DNA of 14,293 bases from Alphaproteobacteria bacterium. Its GTDB lineage: Bacteria; Pseudomonadota; Alphaproteobacteria; JAEULC01. This document shows positions 13,597-14,293 of this stretch, piece after piece; within the stretch, counting starts at the first letter, position 1; each line of letters opens with the position of its first letter. The stretch is from contig JADZDN010000071.1 in NCBI GenBank assembly GCA_020851015.1, forward strand, positions 1 through 14,293, written 5' to 3'. The notes under the pieces are model-generated. The model ran no database searches and was not told the DNA's origin. It saw only the letters and a list, made by a program, of their open reading frames with translations. A program made the position numbers and the translations under genes.

Positions 13597-13879
13597 CGCA
13601 CCACCTCGCAGTTGGCCAAGACGTTATCGAACCCTACGCGAAACCACTCCTAGTTTACCGGCATCCGGTCCGATTTTGGGTCACGGCGCGCAGCGCGCAA
13701 ATCCATCACCGGCCGGATTGATCCGAAACCAACCGTCCGAGAAATCAACCAGGCTAACGGTCGCACGAGCAGCAGTCACGGCGCAAGGTTCACGATCGTT
13801 GCCGAGCTTACGGATGGTCGAAGTCCCTTCACCGCGCGGACTACGTGACCGTCCATTCAATCGACTTTCAGGCCGGACG
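13597..13879. other. Intergenic stretch with no confident gene
   Basis: No convincing gene is seen here. A minus-strand frame from 13893 to a TGA at 13681 encodes about 70 residues ending SLVDFSDGWFRINPAGDGF-ARCAP, which reads like real protein in its last 30 residues. It could be the tail of a gene cut off by the element end at 13880, but I do not recognise the family. The base composition is lower in GC than the rest of the window. Confidence 0.25.
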
Positions 13880-13907
13880 TGGAGTGCCCCCATGCGTGAG
13901 ACAGTGA
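13880..13907 (+). repeat. Solo copy of an insertion-sequence terminus
   Basis: TGGAGTGCCCCC followed, after a short variable stretch, by GTGAGACAGTGA. The same sequence recurs in the same orientation at 14167-14195 before an IS3-type orfA. It is therefore a relic end or partial copy of that element. Confidence 0.6.
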
Positions 13908-14166
13908 ATTCGGGGGACGGGTAATTCCGAGGACATCAAATTCCGAGGAAATAATACCTAATTGATGCCGCGCACGGGTTCTGCGACCCTGCGACCCATG
14001 GCGCAGTTGGTGGCGGCGCGGCTGCCGCATCGCTTGACGCAGCCGGGCGACCGGCGGCAGCCTATGTTCTTTGGTGACGAGGACTATGCGCGCTACCGGC
14101 GGTCGGCGTTACGGAGAAAGCGGGAATTAAGTACTGTGTCCCCAGAATTCTCCCTGTCCCCAGAAT
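13908..14166 (+). mobile_element. Internally deleted RAYT/IS200-like element with inverted ends
   Basis: The left end carries repeats of AATTC-GGGGGAC, AATTCCGAGGACA and AAATTCCGAGGA then TACCTAATT. The right end carries AATTAAGTACTGTGTCCCC, AGAATTCTCCCTGTCCCC and AGAATTGG, which is the reverse complement in outline (AATTC-T/C-GGGGACA iterated, then TAC-TTAATT). The ends thus form an imperfect terminal inverted repeat around a remnant of a transposase gene, giving a MITE-like element of about 260 bp. Confidence 0.55.
13965..14150 (+). pseudogene. Remnant of a REP-associated (Y1-type) transposase
   Basis: From ATG 13965 the frame reads MPRT, a short unrelated insert, then LVAARLPHRLTQPGDRRQ and PMFFGDEDYARYR, which matches the N terminus of RAYT/IS200-like transposases (usual form MPR-ARLVxPGLPHHVTQRGNRRQ, then FFGDxDY). 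After ARYR the frame jumps to a C-terminal-like tail (RRKRELSTVSPEF). The HUH motif context is degraded, and the catalytic tyrosine and most of the roughly 200-residue protein are missing, so it is inactive. Confidence 0.6.
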
Positions 14167-14195
14167 TGGAGTGCCCCCCTGGAATGAGACAGTGA
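14167..14195 (+). mobile_element. Left terminus of an IS3-family insertion sequence
   Basis: TGGAGTGCCCCCC...GAATGAGACAGTGA begins about 61 bp before the orfA start codon, as expected for the terminal inverted repeat and leader of an IS3-family element. The right end and any target duplication lie beyond the window. Confidence 0.55.
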
Positions 14196-14227
14196 GATAA
14201 GGGACAGTTCTCTATGAAGGAGAACGG

Positions 14228-14293
14228 ATGTCTGATCGAGCACGGCGGCGCTTCAGCCGCGAGTTCAAGTTGAAGGTGATCGAGCGGCTCGAA
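14228..14293 (+). CDS. IS3-family transposase OrfA, N-terminal fragment
   Basis: Only the first 22 codons are in the window: MSDRARRRFSREFKLKVIER and onward, a typical start of the helix-turn-helix OrfA protein of IS3-family elements, which binds the element ends and is fused to OrfB by frameshifting to give the active transposase. AAGGAG (14216-14221) gives a ribosome-binding site 6 nt before ATG 14228. Whether the element is intact cannot be seen. Confidence 0.8.
   Translation, partial: MSDRARRRFSREFKLKVIERLE

Noticed and set aside
5128..14166. The RAYT relic at 13965 as mover of the REP-like units at 5128
   Set aside because: The element ends (AATTC-GGGGACA) share no evident sequence with the TCATCCT...AGGATGA units, so no link can be claimed.
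1..14293. tRNA, rRNA and known riboswitches, including a cobalamin riboswitch before the corrinoid operon
   Set aside because: No cloverleaf, ribosomal segment or B12-box-like sequence was recognised by eye; a covariance-model search was not possible.

Overview
The window is a GC-rich piece of an alphaproteobacterial chromosome. The evidence is an Irr-type Fur regulator (a family largely confined to Alphaproteobacteria), TCATCCT...AGGATGA palindromic repeats of a kind common in Bradyrhizobium/Reyranella/Rhodospirillales-like genomes, and ordinary alphaproteobacterial protein sequences. The exact order cannot be fixed from sequence alone.

Layout. (1) 1-453 is the 3' end of pnp (KH remnant, S1 domain, Gly/Arg tail). 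(2) 534-1931 is a nitronate monooxygenase-family flavoprotein with an unusual C-terminal cysteine cluster. (3) 2011-5110 is an iron/peroxide block: irr, rubrerythrin, a GlpC/HdrD-like Fe-S protein with two CCG domains, and a DUF3501 protein. The rubrerythrin promoter carries an Irr-box-like (ICE) sequence directly upstream of a good -35/-10 pair, so the block looks like an Irr-controlled redox module. The block ends at an inverted pair of REP-like hairpins, 5128-5237. (4) 5263-7468, minus strand, is a tight operon: secreted SH3-domain protein, then an Asp/Glu racemase/EutA-like protein (ATGA overlap), then a phytanoyl-CoA dioxygenase-like Fe(II)/2OG oxygenase. (5) 7628-9574, plus strand, divergent from (4), encodes a D-2-hydroxyacid (glycerate/glyoxylate) dehydrogenase and a 3-hydroxyacyl-CoA dehydrogenase-family protein. 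(6) 9579-12692, minus strand, runs mttB-like methyltransferase, cognate corrinoid protein, MoeB/ThiF-type E1-like enzyme. The MttB homologue has no internal amber codon, so it belongs to the non-pyrrolysine branch. (7) 12840-14293 is an accessory strip with lower GC. It holds a ureidoglycolate-lyase-family gene between decayed mobile-element ends, an internally deleted RAYT/IS200-like transposase relic, two direct copies of an insertion-sequence terminus, and the start of an IS3-family orfA that runs off the right edge.

Most promising system: the Irr-box-controlled rubrerythrin / CCG Fe-S protein / DUF3501 operon (2473-5110). The rubrerythrin is the diiron domain only, with no rubredoxin domain, so it needs an outside electron donor. 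The neighbouring two-cluster Fe-S protein is a reasonable candidate, and DUF3501 is a conserved partner of unknown function. This functional reading is inference. Gene identities and spacing are read directly from the sequence.
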